A DNA stretch of 64,000 nucleotides, taken from assembly GCF_000379685.1 (NCBI RefSeq), contig NZ_KB903257.1, positions 53,883 to 117,882 of the forward strand, read 5' to 3'. Both the position numbers and the translations under genes were made by a program. Below, in pieces: positions 53,157 through 61,949 of this stretch. Below the pieces are notes generated by a model, which saw only the letters and a program-made list of their open reading frames with translations, was not told the DNA's origin and ran no database searches. Every line of letters starts with the position of its first letter. Positions within the stretch are counted from its first letter, which is position 1. Source of the DNA: Catelliglobosispora koreensis DSM 44566. Its GTDB lineage: Bacteria; Actinomycetota; Actinomycetes; Mycobacteriales; Micromonosporaceae.

Positions 53157-55409
53157 ATGCCGTTTCGCCCGCCCCTGGTCGCTCACGAATACTTCAGCGC
53201 TGATCCGCCAGAGCTGCCCCGCCGCGCTCGCGGTGAGGCTGGCCCGCAGGCGATCACGCACGCCACGCTGACCGCGCTGGAGGCCAATGGGGTGACCTTC
53301 AAAGCGCACACCGGCACCGGCGAAGTGCTGACCGCGCAGGTGATTGCGGCAGCGGAGGGGATCATCAGGGTCCGCCTCAGTGCCGACCCCGCGGCGAGCT
53401 CTCGCAGCGCCCAGGCCCTGCCTTTAACTTCTTCGCGGGGGTACTCAGCGGAGCTTGCCCAAGACGGAAACGTTGTCCGCGTCGGGGCGGGCAGCCTCAC
53501 CGCTGAGATCACACTCGAACCCTGGAGCATCCGGTTCACCGAAACCGCGACCGGAAAGCTGCTTGTGCGCACGGCTGCGGGCGTGGTCGACATTTCCGGC
53601 CGGATGCGGACCGCTCCGTTCGGGGTGTCGGTAGTGGACGGTCAGATCGTCGCCTATCACGAAACGTTTTCCCTGCCGCCCGGCGAAGTGCTGGTCGGAA
53701 CCGGCGAACGGTTCACCGCCCTGAACCAGCGCGGCCAGCGGCCCGTGATGTGGAACTTCGACGCGTTCGGCAGCGAAGGCGACCGGGCCTATAAGAACGT
53801 GCCGTTCTATCAGTCCAGCCGTGGCTACGGCGTGGTCGTGGACTCGGGCATGCCGATCGAGTTCGACTTTGGGGCCAGCACACAGAGCGTCACCCAGATC
53901 ATGGTTCCCGACGATCTGCTGGACTACTACGTGCTGGCCGGGCCGACGCCGTCAGACGTGTTGCGCCGCTACAACGTCTTGACGTGCGCACCGGTTTCGC
54001 CGCCGAAGTGGGCGTTCGGTTCCTGGATTTCGTCAGGGTTCTTCGTGGACACGCAGGAAGCCGTGCTGGAGCGGGCGAAAACGATTCGCTCGCGGGGGAT
54101 CCCTTGTGACGTCATGCATCTGGACACCTATTGGCAGCCCGACGGCAAGTGGTCAGAGCTGCGCTGGAATCCGGTCACGTTCCCCGATCCGACGTCGATG
54201 CTGGAGGAACTGTCCGCTCAGGGTTTCAAGGTATGCCTGTGGATGAACTCTTACCTGAGCGTCAACTCCGACCGCTTCACCGAAGCTGCTTCGCTCGGTT
54301 ATCTCCTCAAGCGCGCCGATGGATCGGTTTATGTGGCTGACTCGTGGCACGGGTCGTATCCCGAGGGAGGCATCGTCGACTTCACGAACCCTGACGCCAC
54401 CGCCTGGTTCCAGGACCTGTTGCGGCCCTTGGCCCGTCAAGGCGTGCAGGTGTTCAAGACGGACTTCGCCGAGGGAGTGCCCGCTGACGCGGTGGCATTC
54501 AACGGCATGTCCGGCACGGAGCTGCACAACGTCTACTCGCTGTTGTTCAATGACGCGGTGAGTGCCGTGACGCGGGAAGTGCACGGGCACTCGATGGTGT
54601 GGGGACGCTCGTCTTACCTTGGCGGGCAACGGCATGCGGCCCAGTGGGGCGGCGACACCATGTGCACGTATGAGGCGATGGCTAGCTCGATGAACGGCGG
54701 CTTGGCGCACGGCTTGTCCGGCGTGCCGTTCTGGTCGCACGACACGGGTGGCTTCGCGGGCCGCCCCTCCGATGAGCTGTTCTTGCGGTGGGCGCAATTC
54801 GGTGCCCTGTCACCGCTGCTGCGCTTCCATGGGACGACAAGCCGTGAGCCGTGGAAATTCCCGGCGGTCGAGCAGCACGTGATCGAGGCGCTGCGGTTGC
54901 GTTACGAACTGTTGCCCTACCTGTATTCGGCCGCGCTGCGGTCAGCGGAGACGGGGGAGCCGGTGATGCGTGCCATGATGGTCGACTCACCAGACGATCC
55001 GCTGGCGTGGCGCGCCGAGCATCAGTACCGCCTCGGCCGCGATCTGCTTGTCGCGCCGATGGTGCACGAGGAACAGGAACGTGAGGTCTACTTCCCCGAA
55101 GGCGAGTGGATGGACTGGTGGACGGGGGAAGTCGTGACCGGGCCTTGTTCGGTTCAGGTCCGCCCACCGCTGGAGCAGGCATCGCTTTTTGCCCGGGTTG
55201 GTGCGCTCATTGCGACCGTGCCGCCGGCGGAGTCCATTCCCGACGGACCGTGGGGCTCCCTCACCCTCATCAGTGTGGGCGGCGGCGAAGGCACTACTGA
55301 GATCCGTGACGACGATGGCATCACGACGGTGTCGGTTTCCGCTGACGGTGAAGTAACCGTGAACGGCCCGGCCCGCGTCGACCGTGTCGTCCCGCTGCGG
55401 GCGGCCTGA
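53157..55409 (+). CDS. GH31 alpha-xylosidase
   Basis: A 750-residue intracellular enzyme that removes non-reducing alpha-1,6-xylose from xyloglucan oligosaccharides. The catalytic nucleophile Asp is in VFKTDFAEGVP near 435 (KTDF is the YicI-type alpha-xylosidase form rather than the WxDMNE of alpha-glucosidases); the acid/base Asp is in AAQWGGDTM near 501. N-terminal beta-sandwich, barrel and C-terminal sandwich are all present. It starts at ATG 53157, 10 bases after permease 2. Confidence 0.93.
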   Translation: MPFRPPLVAHEYFSADPPELPRRARGEAGPQAITHATLTALEANGVTFKAHTGTGEVLTAQVIAAAEGIIRVRLSADPAASSRSAQALPLTSSRGYSAELAQDGNVVRVGAGSLTAEITLEPWSIRFTETATGKLLVRTAAGVVDISGRMRTAPFGVSVVDGQIVAYHETFSLPPGEVLVGTGERFTALNQRGQRPVMWNFDAFGSEGDRAYKNVPFYQSSRGYGVVVDSGMPIEFDFGASTQSVTQIMVPDDLLDYYVLAGPTPSDVLRRYNVLTCAPVSPPKWAFGSWISSGFFVDTQEAVLERAKTIRSRGIPCDVMHLDTYWQPDGKWSELRWNPVTFPDPTSMLEELSAQGFKVCLWMNSYLSVNSDRFTEAASLGYLLKRADGSVYVADSWHGSYPEGGIVDFTNPDATAWFQDLLRPLARQGVQVFKTDFAEGVPADAVAFNGMSGTELHNVYSLLFNDAVSAVTREVHGHSMVWGRSSYLGGQRHAAQWGGDTMCTYEAMASSMNGGLAHGLSGVPFWSHDTGGFAGRPSDELFLRWAQFGALSPLLRFHGTTSREPWKFPAVEQHVIEALRLRYELLPYLYSAALRSAETGEPVMRAMMVDSPDDPLAWRAEHQYRLGRDLLVAPMVHEEQEREVYFPEGEWMDWWTGEVVTGPCSVQVRPPLEQASLFARVGALIATVPPAESIPDGPWGSLTLISVGGGEGTTEIRDDDGITTVSVSADGEVTVNGPARVDRVVPLRAA

Positions 55410-55411
55410 CG

Positions 55412-57079
55412 TTGCTGTATTTCGGCGGGGACTACAACCCGGAACAGTGGCCGCGAGAGATGTGGGCCGAGGACCTGGAGTTAATGCGCCAGGCCCGGGT
55501 CAACCTCGTGACCGTGGGCGTGTTCTCCTGGTCGCGGTTGGAGCCGCGGCCAGGGGAGTTCGACTTCGGCTGGCTCGACGAGGTGCTGGACGGATTGCAC
55601 CGCAACGGTATCGGCGTGTGCCTGGCCACCCCGACCGCGTCACCGCCGCCGTGGTTTACCCGCTCGCATCCCGATGCCATGCCGGTGACCCGCGAGGGGA
55701 TCCGGCTCGGACACGGCTCCCGTGACACGTACTGCGTCAACGCGCCTGCCTATCGCTGCGCTAGCGTGCGCATCGCCGCCGCGCTCGGCGCCCGCTATGG
55801 CACGCACCCGGCGCTGAAACTGTGGCACGTGCACAACGAATACGGCACGTGGTGTTTTTGCGACCACTGCGCCGTGGCGTTCCGCTCTTGGCTGCGTGCC
55901 CGGCACGGTTCGCTTGAGGTGCTAAACGCTTGCTGGAGCACGGATTTCTGGTCGCAGCGTTACGGCGACTGGGAGGAGATCCTGCCGCCGCGCGCGACCC
56001 AGTATCTGCGCAACCCGGCTCAGGAGCTGGACTACCGCCGGTTCCTGTCGGCCTCTTTCACAGAACACTATGCAGCCCAACGGGAACAGCTTCGCGGCAA
56101 TGTTGCGGTGACGACCAACTTCGTTCTAGGCCAGTGGGTACCAGTCGACCACGCCCGCTTCGCCACCGAGGTAGACCTCGTCGCGATCGACCACTATCCC
56201 CATAGCGTGGAAACCTCCCTGGGCGAACGCGCTTTCGTGGCAGACCTGGCCCGCGGCTGGGCTCGCGCGGCCGGGCACCCGGACGGCCGCTGGCTGCTCA
56301 TGGAACACGCCCCGGGCGCGGTGCACGACGGTGTGCTCCGCTCGCTGGAACCGGGCGGCATCAGTGCTGCCGCACGCTCCTATGTGGACCGGGGTTCCGT
56401 TGGCGTCATGTACTTCCAGTGGCGTGCCTCACGCGGCGGTGCCGAACAGTGGCACCCGGCGATGGTCCCGCACGAGGGCCCGTCATCATCTGTGTTCACT
56501 GAACTGTGCTCGCTCGGGGCAGCCCTAGCCGACCAGGCGCCAGTGGCGGTCATCGCCGACGTGGCTGTCATGTACGACGAAGAGTCCATGTGGGCGTGGC
56601 GAAGCGAGCACCTGCCCACGCGTCACGTTGACTACGAAACCGTTGTCCGCCAATGGCATATCCACCTGGCCAGCGAGCATGCAAACGTTGACGTGATCCC
56701 GCCGTGGGCGCCTTTGGACAGTTACCGTCTCGTGGTCGTCCCGGCTCTGTATCTCATGTCGGCGGCGACTCATGCCGCGCTTCGCTCTTACACCGGCAAG
56801 CTGGTCATCACTTGCGGCAGCGGGGTAGCCGACGAGCACGCCCGGATCACGCCGGGTTCGCTGGACGACCTCATCGGCGCTCGCATCACGGGGCGCACCT
56901 TCGACGTTCCGCCCGGCGAGCTGTGGGTCGACCACGTGGAGCCGGTAAGTGCGACAGCCGTGGGTCCAGCCGTCTACCAAAACGGCAACGTCACCTTTGT
57001 CGCCAGGCTGGCGCCGTGCCACTGGGAAGAGCGAGACTTGAATAACGATGCTGAGCGACGAGGAACAGCGGCGGCTTGA
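55412..57079 (+). CDS. GH42 beta-galactosidase, short form
   Basis: Removes terminal beta-galactose. The 555-residue protein has GH42 domain A with acid/base Glu143 (WHVHNEYGTW), nucleophile Glu298 (WLLMEHAPGA) and a four-Cys zinc site (Cys108, 148, 150, 153: WCFCDHC). A trimerisation domain follows (to about 520). The protein ends without the usual C-terminal domain C, about 100 residues shorter than most GH42s, and its 3' end overlaps the DUF3040 gene. TTG 55412 is the likely start, 2 bases after GH31. Galactosylated xyloglucan oligosaccharide is the inferred substrate. Confidence 0.92.
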   Translation: MLYFGGDYNPEQWPREMWAEDLELMRQARVNLVTVGVFSWSRLEPRPGEFDFGWLDEVLDGLHRNGIGVCLATPTASPPPWFTRSHPDAMPVTREGIRLGHGSRDTYCVNAPAYRCASVRIAAALGARYGTHPALKLWHVHNEYGTWCFCDHCAVAFRSWLRARHGSLEVLNACWSTDFWSQRYGDWEEILPPRATQYLRNPAQELDYRRFLSASFTEHYAAQREQLRGNVAVTTNFVLGQWVPVDHARFATEVDLVAIDHYPHSVETSLGERAFVADLARGWARAAGHPDGRWLLMEHAPGAVHDGVLRSLEPGGISAAARSYVDRGSVGVMYFQWRASRGGAEQWHPAMVPHEGPSSSVFTELCSLGAALADQAPVAVIADVAVMYDEESMWAWRSEHLPTRHVDYETVVRQWHIHLASEHANVDVIPPWAPLDSYRLVVVPALYLMSAATHAALRSYTGKLVITCGSGVADEHARITPGSLDDLIGARITGRTFDVPPGELWVDHVEPVSATAVGPAVYQNGNVTFVARLAPCHWEERDLNNDAERRGTAAA

Positions 57080-57323
57080 GGCCATCGAGCGGGAACTCGA
57101 GACCGCGGACCCGAAATTGGCGAAGCGGCTGGCCCGGCCCTATCAGCGCGCCATGGCGTGGGTGCTGCTCGCGCTGATCGCTTGTGCGGCCGTGCTCACC
57201 GCCGTCGTCGTCAAAGGCTGGTGGGCACTGGCCATCCTCGCCATCTTCCCCGCATTGATGTTCGCCGCTGGGACCCTTGCCCGGTACCGGGCGACGGCGA
57301 AGGACCTTGACAAGCCAAGCTAA
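57048..57323 (+). CDS. DUF3040 small membrane protein
   Basis: A 91-residue actinobacterial protein matching DUF3040: MLSDEEQRRLEAIERELETADPKLAKRL at the N terminus (family start is typically LSxxExxxLxxIExxLxxxDP), then two helices (AWVLLALIACAAVLTAVVV and WWALAILAIFPALMFAAGTL). The start at ATG 57048 lies inside the GH42 3' end. Function unknown; many actinobacteria have several copies. Confidence 0.9.
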   Translation: MLSDEEQRRLEAIERELETADPKLAKRLARPYQRAMAWVLLALIACAAVLTAVVVKGWWALAILAIFPALMFAAGTLARYRATAKDLDKPS

Positions 57324-57324
57324 G

Positions 57325-57341
57325 GCCATTAGCTTAATGGC
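57325..57341. promoter_or_regulatory. TetR-type operator candidate
   Basis: GCCATTA-GCT-TAATGGC is a perfect 7-bp inverted repeat, followed by GGCTA-n7-TAGCC at 57339-57355. Both are within 45 bases of the tetR start, consistent with autoregulation of the tetR-membrane protein pair. Confidence 0.65.
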
Positions 57342-57367
57342 TATGAACGTTAGCCAAGAGAGCTGTC

Positions 57368-57928
57368 ATGCCTAGAGCGGGCCTTTCGGCCAGTGCCGTG
57401 GTTGACACGGCACTGGCCTACATAGACGAGAACGGGCTGGAGTCGCTCACGCTCGCCGCTGTCGCGGCACGGGCGGGTGTGGCTACCCCGTCGCTCTACA
57501 AACACGTCGCCAGCCTGGCTGAGCTGCGCAGCCTGCTGGGAGTGCGCGTGCTCGATGACGTCACGGCTCAGTTCACGGCAGACGTGATGGGGCGGTCCAA
57601 AGACGACGCCGTGCGGGCACTCATGCTGTCCTACCGGGGCTACGTGCGCCAGCATCCGGCCCGTTACGCCGCAATGCCTATCGACGCGCTGCACGATCCA
57701 GCGGCGGCTGCCGCCGGGAAACGGCTGCTTGAGGTGTTCCTAGCGGTGCTGCGCGGCTATGGTCTGCAAGGCTCCGTGGCCATTCACGCGGTGCGCTGCC
57801 TGCGTGCCATCGCGCACGGGTTCACCGACATCGAAGCCAGAGGTGGCTTTGGTCTGCCCGAAGGCCTCGACGAAACCTACGAAAACCTGATCCAGATGTA
57901 CCTCACCACCCTTCACAAGGAGATCTGA
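57368..57928 (+). CDS. TetR-family transcriptional regulator
   Basis: A 186-residue repressor. The N-terminal helix-turn-helix is SLTLAAVAARAGVATPSLYKHVASLAELRS near 27-56. The C-terminal ligand domain resembles the WHG type (ARYAAMPIDALHDPAAAAAGKRLLEVF, AIAHGFTDIEARGGFG). ATG 57368. The following membrane gene begins after 1 base gap, so it is the likely target along with tetR itself. Confidence 0.93.
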   Translation: MPRAGLSASAVVDTALAYIDENGLESLTLAAVAARAGVATPSLYKHVASLAELRSLLGVRVLDDVTAQFTADVMGRSKDDAVRALMLSYRGYVRQHPARYAAMPIDALHDPAAAAAGKRLLEVFLAVLRGYGLQGSVAIHAVRCLRAIAHGFTDIEARGGFGLPEGLDETYENLIQMYLTTLHKEI

Positions 57929-57929
57929 C

Positions 57930-58574
57930 ATGTCCCGCGTTCGTTTTGGTGCCCTGGCAACAGCTCTGGCCGGTGTGATGTTCATTCTTTACCCCGCCGT
58001 GCGGCCCTGGCACGACGAGACCACATTGGACGGTGCTATCGCGTCACTGTCATCGTCATCGTGGGTCTACTCCCACTTTTTCGCCATGATCGGCTTCATC
58101 CTCGTACCAGCTGGAATGTTGGCTTTGCGGAAAACCTTGCGTGAGACGAAGGCTGAGCGAACAGCGTTCCTGGCGCTGGTGTTTTCCTGGCTTGGTGCTG
58201 GTCTAGTGCTGCCGTATTACGGTGCGGAGGACTTCGGCCTGCACACCATCGCCAAGCAGACCGCGAGTGGCCAGCCGATCGATGTCGTCGCCGCGTCGGA
58301 GGCGTTCCGTTACCAGCCGCTCGCGATGTCAATGTTCGCTGGCGGACTGCTTCTGCTAGCCGTCGCCGGAGTCCTTGCCGCTGTGGCCGTTTGGCGCTCA
58401 GGTGTGCTGCCGCGCTATAGCGGGCTGCTGTTCGGCATCGGCTACGCCCTGTTCCTGCCGCAGTTCTTCACCCCGTCCGCCGCGCGCATCGCCCACGGGA
58501 TCATCCTCGGGGCAGGCCTGTTCTGGCTGGCCGCGACACTGTGGCGGGCCAACCGGATTGAACCGGCTGCGTGA
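57930..58574 (+). CDS. Polytopic membrane protein following tetR
   Basis: A 214-residue protein with about six hydrophobic helices (GALATALAGVMFILYPAV, HFFAMIGFILVPAGMLAL, LALVFSWLGAGLVLPYYG and others). No named family is secure; it resembles DUF998-like or DUF4386-like small integral proteins. ATG 57930 directly after the tetR stop indicates co-transcription and control by that repressor. A transport or stress role is possible but not shown. Confidence 0.75.
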   Translation: MSRVRFGALATALAGVMFILYPAVRPWHDETTLDGAIASLSSSSWVYSHFFAMIGFILVPAGMLALRKTLRETKAERTAFLALVFSWLGAGLVLPYYGAEDFGLHTIAKQTASGQPIDVVAASEAFRYQPLAMSMFAGGLLLLAVAGVLAAVAVWRSGVLPRYSGLLFGIGYALFLPQFFTPSAARIAHGIILGAGLFWLAATLWRANRIEPAA

Positions 58575-58590
58575 TGGGTACGCCACCGGC

Positions 58591-59592
58591 ATGGCGAGAC
58601 CGATATGGCGTGGAGTGATTAGCTTCGGCCTGGTGTCCGTGCCGGTGGCGATGTATTCGGCCACACAGGAACATGAGGTGCGATTTCACCAGTTCGAAAA
58701 GGGCACGGGAGACCGGATCCGGTATCAGCGGGTGAACGAGCAGACCGGCAAGGAAGTCGAGTTTGCCGACATCGTCAAAGGCGCGGAAGTCGGCAAGGGC
58801 GATTATGTGATGGTGGAGCCGGATGAACTCGACGAGATCGCCCCTGGCCGCTCACGCAGCCTGGAGATACACCGGTTCGTGGAGCTGAGCGAGATCGATC
58901 CGATCTACTTCCAGAAGTCCTACTATCTCGGCCCTGGAAGCACTGAAACCGCCAAGACCTACGCGCTGTTGCGTGACGCGATGGCGAAGCAGGACAAGGC
59001 CGCGATCGGCACACTTGTCATGCGGGGCAAGGAATATCTCACCGCGATACGTCCCGATGACAATCTGCTCGTGCTCGAGACGATGTTCTTCGCCGATGAG
59101 GTACGGGACCCGAAAGAGTTGCTGGATAACGTTCCCGCGCGGGCCAAGGCCAAGCCGCAGGAAGTGAAGATGGCCAGTGAGCTGATCGCCTCGATGGCCG
59201 GCAAGTGGGATCCGAAGGACTACCGCGACACCTACACCGACCGGGTCAAGAAGCTCATCAAGCAGAAGCAGAAGGGCGGCGACATCACGGTCGCCGAGGG
59301 AGCGCCCGAGCCAACAACGCCAACGGACCTGATGGAAGCGCTGCGCCGCAGCGTCGAAGCAGCCCGCAGCGGACGCTCAGGCACCTCAGCCAAGAAAACC
59401 ACTGCGGCCCGGAAGCCTTCTCCTGCAAGGTCGTCTCCGGCAAAATCGGCTCCCGCTAAGAAGGCGACGTCCGCGAAGTCGGCTCCCGCGAAGAAGGCTT
59501 CGGCGGCGCGGAAGTCGGCTCCGGCGAAGAAAGCCGTTGCCAAGAAGACGACGGCCAGAAAGAGCACAGCCGGGCGCAAGCGCGCGGCCTAG
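58591..59592 (+). CDS. ku: Ku DNA end-binding protein
   Basis: Homodimeric ring that binds DNA ends in non-homologous end joining. Residues 1-255 are the Ku core: ARPIWRGVISFGLVSVPVAMY at the N terminus, then RIRYQRVNEQTGKEV and YYLGPGSTETAKTYALL. From about 265 onward comes a Lys/Ala/Ser-rich tail of about 60 residues (PAKKATSAKSAPAKK), as in some actinobacterial Ku proteins that bind DNA more extensively. ATG 58591. No ligase D gene is in the window. Confidence 0.96.
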   Translation: MARPIWRGVISFGLVSVPVAMYSATQEHEVRFHQFEKGTGDRIRYQRVNEQTGKEVEFADIVKGAEVGKGDYVMVEPDELDEIAPGRSRSLEIHRFVELSEIDPIYFQKSYYLGPGSTETAKTYALLRDAMAKQDKAAIGTLVMRGKEYLTAIRPDDNLLVLETMFFADEVRDPKELLDNVPARAKAKPQEVKMASELIASMAGKWDPKDYRDTYTDRVKKLIKQKQKGGDITVAEGAPEPTTPTDLMEALRRSVEAARSGRSGTSAKKTTAARKPSPARSSPAKSAPAKKATSAKSAPAKKASAARKSAPAKKAVAKKTTARKSTAGRKRAA

Positions 59593-59611
59593 CCGCCGGT
59601 ATGCTGCCCAG

Positions 59612-60418
59612 ATGTTCCGGGTAGTAGCGGTGGATTTGGACGGAACGCTGCTGCGGTCCGACGCGACAGTTTCGGTGCGCACGGTCGCGGCTTTGCGGAT
59701 GGTGGCGGATGCCGGCGGCCGCACCGTTATCGTGACCGCGCGCCCGCCCAGGTTCACCCGGATGCTCGCCCAAGAAGCCGGGCTGTCGGGGATTGCCATC
59801 TGCTCGAACGGTGCCATCGTCTACGACTTGGACCGTGATGTGTCAACGGTTGCCGGGCCGCTATCGGTGGAAGCGGCCGCTCTCGCGGCTGAAGCGGTCA
59901 CGCGTGTGCTGCCGGACGCCGCGTTTGCACTGGAGACCGGGGAAGTAGCGATCGTTGGGCCGGGCTGGCTGCACAACGCGTCTCGCGAGGTGTCGCGTCG
60001 ATCGGTGACGTCGACGCCGGAGTTGTGGACGAGCACCGAGGCGTGCGTGAAGCTGATGTCCTGGATCCCGGGCACGATTACCGACGAGGTGCTGGCATCA
60101 GTCGCTTTGGCTTTGCCCGCGAGCACAGAAGTCACGTATTCCGGCGCGAGCGGCATGCTGGAGATTCACGCTGCTGGAGTGTCCAAAGTGGATACGCTGG
60201 CCAAGCTGTGCGCACGGTGGGGTGTCGAGGCGGCGGAAGTGATCGCCTTCGGGGACATGCCCAATGATCTGCCCGTGCTGCGCTGGGCCGGACGTGCCAT
60301 CGCCGTCGCCAACGCACATCCGTCTGTGCTGGCCAGCGCCCATGCCGTGACCGCGAGTAACGATGCCGACGGGGTTGCTGCCGTCTTGGAGGACGTTTTT
60401 GTCACCCGTGGGCGGTAG
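59612..60418 (+). CDS. Cof-type HAD-IIB phosphatase
   Basis: A 268-residue phosphatase. Motif I VVAVDLDGTLLRSD (Asp at 8 and 10), motif II TVIVTARPP, and motif IV IAFGDMPNDLPVLRWAG with the sequence VSKVDTLAKL upstream (Lys) identify the Cof subfamily acting on sugar phosphates or pyridoxal phosphate-like substrates. ATG 59612, 20 bases after ku; possibly co-transcribed. Confidence 0.93.
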   Translation: MFRVVAVDLDGTLLRSDATVSVRTVAALRMVADAGGRTVIVTARPPRFTRMLAQEAGLSGIAICSNGAIVYDLDRDVSTVAGPLSVEAAALAAEAVTRVLPDAAFALETGEVAIVGPGWLHNASREVSRRSVTSTPELWTSTEACVKLMSWIPGTITDEVLASVALALPASTEVTYSGASGMLEIHAAGVSKVDTLAKLCARWGVEAAEVIAFGDMPNDLPVLRWAGRAIAVANAHPSVLASAHAVTASNDADGVAAVLEDVFVTRGR

Positions 60419-60459
60419 CCTGTGACCGTCCACAGCAGACTGGTTATACGGAGTTGACG

Positions 60460-60780
60460 ATGTTTCGTCAGGGTGACGTGCTAGTGATGCCCATGCCGCG
60501 TGAAGAGTTACCTAACGGGCTGGTGCAGGCCCCGCGGGACCGCCGTAACCGCATGGTGCTGGCGCTTGGTGAGGCCACTGGCCACGCCCATGTCGTGACC
60601 GGCGAGCGGGTGTCGCTGCTGTGCCCACCTGACGATCCAGAGCGGCTCTACCTGCTGATCGAAGGCTACGGGCGGCTCGGTCACGAAGAGCACGGCCCGA
60701 TCGCCCTCGGGGCTGGTGCCTACCGTGTGGTGCGGCAGCGCGAATACTTCCCCGGTGCCATTAGGCCGGTCGCTGACTAA
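60460..60780 (+). CDS. Conserved small protein paired with DUF6745-like gene
   Basis: A 106-residue protein. MFRQGDVLVMPMP at the N terminus, GEATGHAHVV near 40 and EEHGPIALGAGAYRVVRQREYFP near the C terminus form a conserved pattern I recognise from proteins accompanying DUF6745-type genes in many actinobacteria. The His residues of GHAH and EEH could bind metal. ATG 60460 has GGAG 6 bases upstream. The stop overlaps the ATG of the partner gene by one base. Function unknown. Confidence 0.8.
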   Translation: MFRQGDVLVMPMPREELPNGLVQAPRDRRNRMVLALGEATGHAHVVTGERVSLLCPPDDPERLYLLIEGYGRLGHEEHGPIALGAGAYRVVRQREYFPGAIRPVAD

Positions 60781-61949
60781 TGACTGACGACATCTTCCTC
60801 GCCGAGCGGGCCGAGGACTGGCTAGACGCTGGCCTTCGCTCGGCCGCTACCGATCGCGCTGCCGCCGAAAAGGGCGTGCAGCTGGCCTATGCAGCCGCTG
60901 GTTCGCCGGCCCCGAAACACATCCTCTGGTTTGGATCGCCGTTCGCGGCCGCAGTCGCTGTAGCGATCCTCCGCGAGCCGGCCTCCTTTCTGTTTTCGCC
61001 GCTGCCCGGGGCCTACACGGCCGTCGCCCGTTCCTTGACGGCCGAGCTGACACGGCATTCGCTGCCAGGCGGCGATGGCGACCGGGCTGCGGTGTCGGCG
61101 GGTTGGGCGTCTCTCGAGTTGGGCCTTTCGGTGCGGCCTAAGGTGCGCACGCGGCCATGGGCTCAGGCGCGGGCCGCGTTGATGGCCGACCTTGGTGCGA
61201 CCGGCTTCGCGCGGCACTGGCTGGCGACAGCACGCCGTCCGTGGCAGCAGCTTGTTGACCTGATCGCCACGCCGCTGCGCACTCGGCTGGGTGCGCAGTT
61301 CGCCGCGGAGGCGGGCGACTTTGCCGGACCGTGCCAGCAAGCATTGTTAGACGTCATCTTCGGTCAGCACGATGCCGCTTGGCTTGGCGCGTTTGAAGAT
61401 ACAAGCACCGACTTGGCTGGCTTGGCACTGGTCGCTCGTAACGCGGGCTGGTGGTGGGCGTTCGAAAACGTTGCTGTGCTTTCGGATCGGCACGTCGAAG
61501 TACACCGGGATAATCTCGGGCGGCTCCACAACGGTGACGGGCCTGCACTGTCCTATCCCGACGGTTACGGTCTGCACTCGTGGCGGGGCATGCCGATCCC
61601 GGCTGAGGTCGCGGCCGAGTTGCCGCACCTTACGGTGCAGCGGATTCAGGACGAGTCCAACGCCGAGGTGCGCCGGGTCATGCTGGAACACTTCGGGTTT
61701 GACCGCTACCTGCGGGAGTCTGGTGCGGCGCGCCAGCACGCGGATGAATACGGCACGTTGTGGCGCGTGGACATTCCTGGTGACGAACCGCTCGTCATGG
61801 TTGAGGTCATCAACTCGACCGCCGAGCCTGACGGCTCGTTCCGCACCTACTTCTTGCGTGTGCCGCCTCAAACGCGAACAGCCCGTGGTGGTGTCGCCTG
61901 GACGTTTGGGCTGTCCGAACAGGAATACGCTCCAACGCAGCAGACCTAG
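60780..61949 (+). CDS. DUF6745-like protein
   Basis: A 389-residue protein. It has a helical N-terminal half with no signal, then IHRDNLGRLHNGDGPAL-type block (HRDNLGRLHNGDGPALSYPD near 242-261) and a C-terminal EVINSTAEPDGSFRTYFLRVPP followed by VAWTFGLSEQEYAPTQQT. These blocks match my recollection of the DUF6745 family, whose role is unknown. Linked one-base overlap with the upstream small partner argues for a two-gene functional unit. Convergent with the kinase-like gene, stop to stop by 4 bases. Confidence 0.75.
   Translation: MTDDIFLAERAEDWLDAGLRSAATDRAAAEKGVQLAYAAAGSPAPKHILWFGSPFAAAVAVAILREPASFLFSPLPGAYTAVARSLTAELTRHSLPGGDGDRAAVSAGWASLELGLSVRPKVRTRPWAQARAALMADLGATGFARHWLATARRPWQQLVDLIATPLRTRLGAQFAAEAGDFAGPCQQALLDVIFGQHDAAWLGAFEDTSTDLAGLALVARNAGWWWAFENVAVLSDRHVEVHRDNLGRLHNGDGPALSYPDGYGLHSWRGMPIPAEVAAELPHLTVQRIQDESNAEVRRVMLEHFGFDRYLRESGAARQHADEYGTLWRVDIPGDEPLVMVEVINSTAEPDGSFRTYFLRVPPQTRTARGGVAWTFGLSEQEYAPTQQT

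Noticed and set aside
59380..59580. Possible DNA tandem repeat element
   Set aside because: It encodes the Lys/Ala-rich Ku tail in frame.
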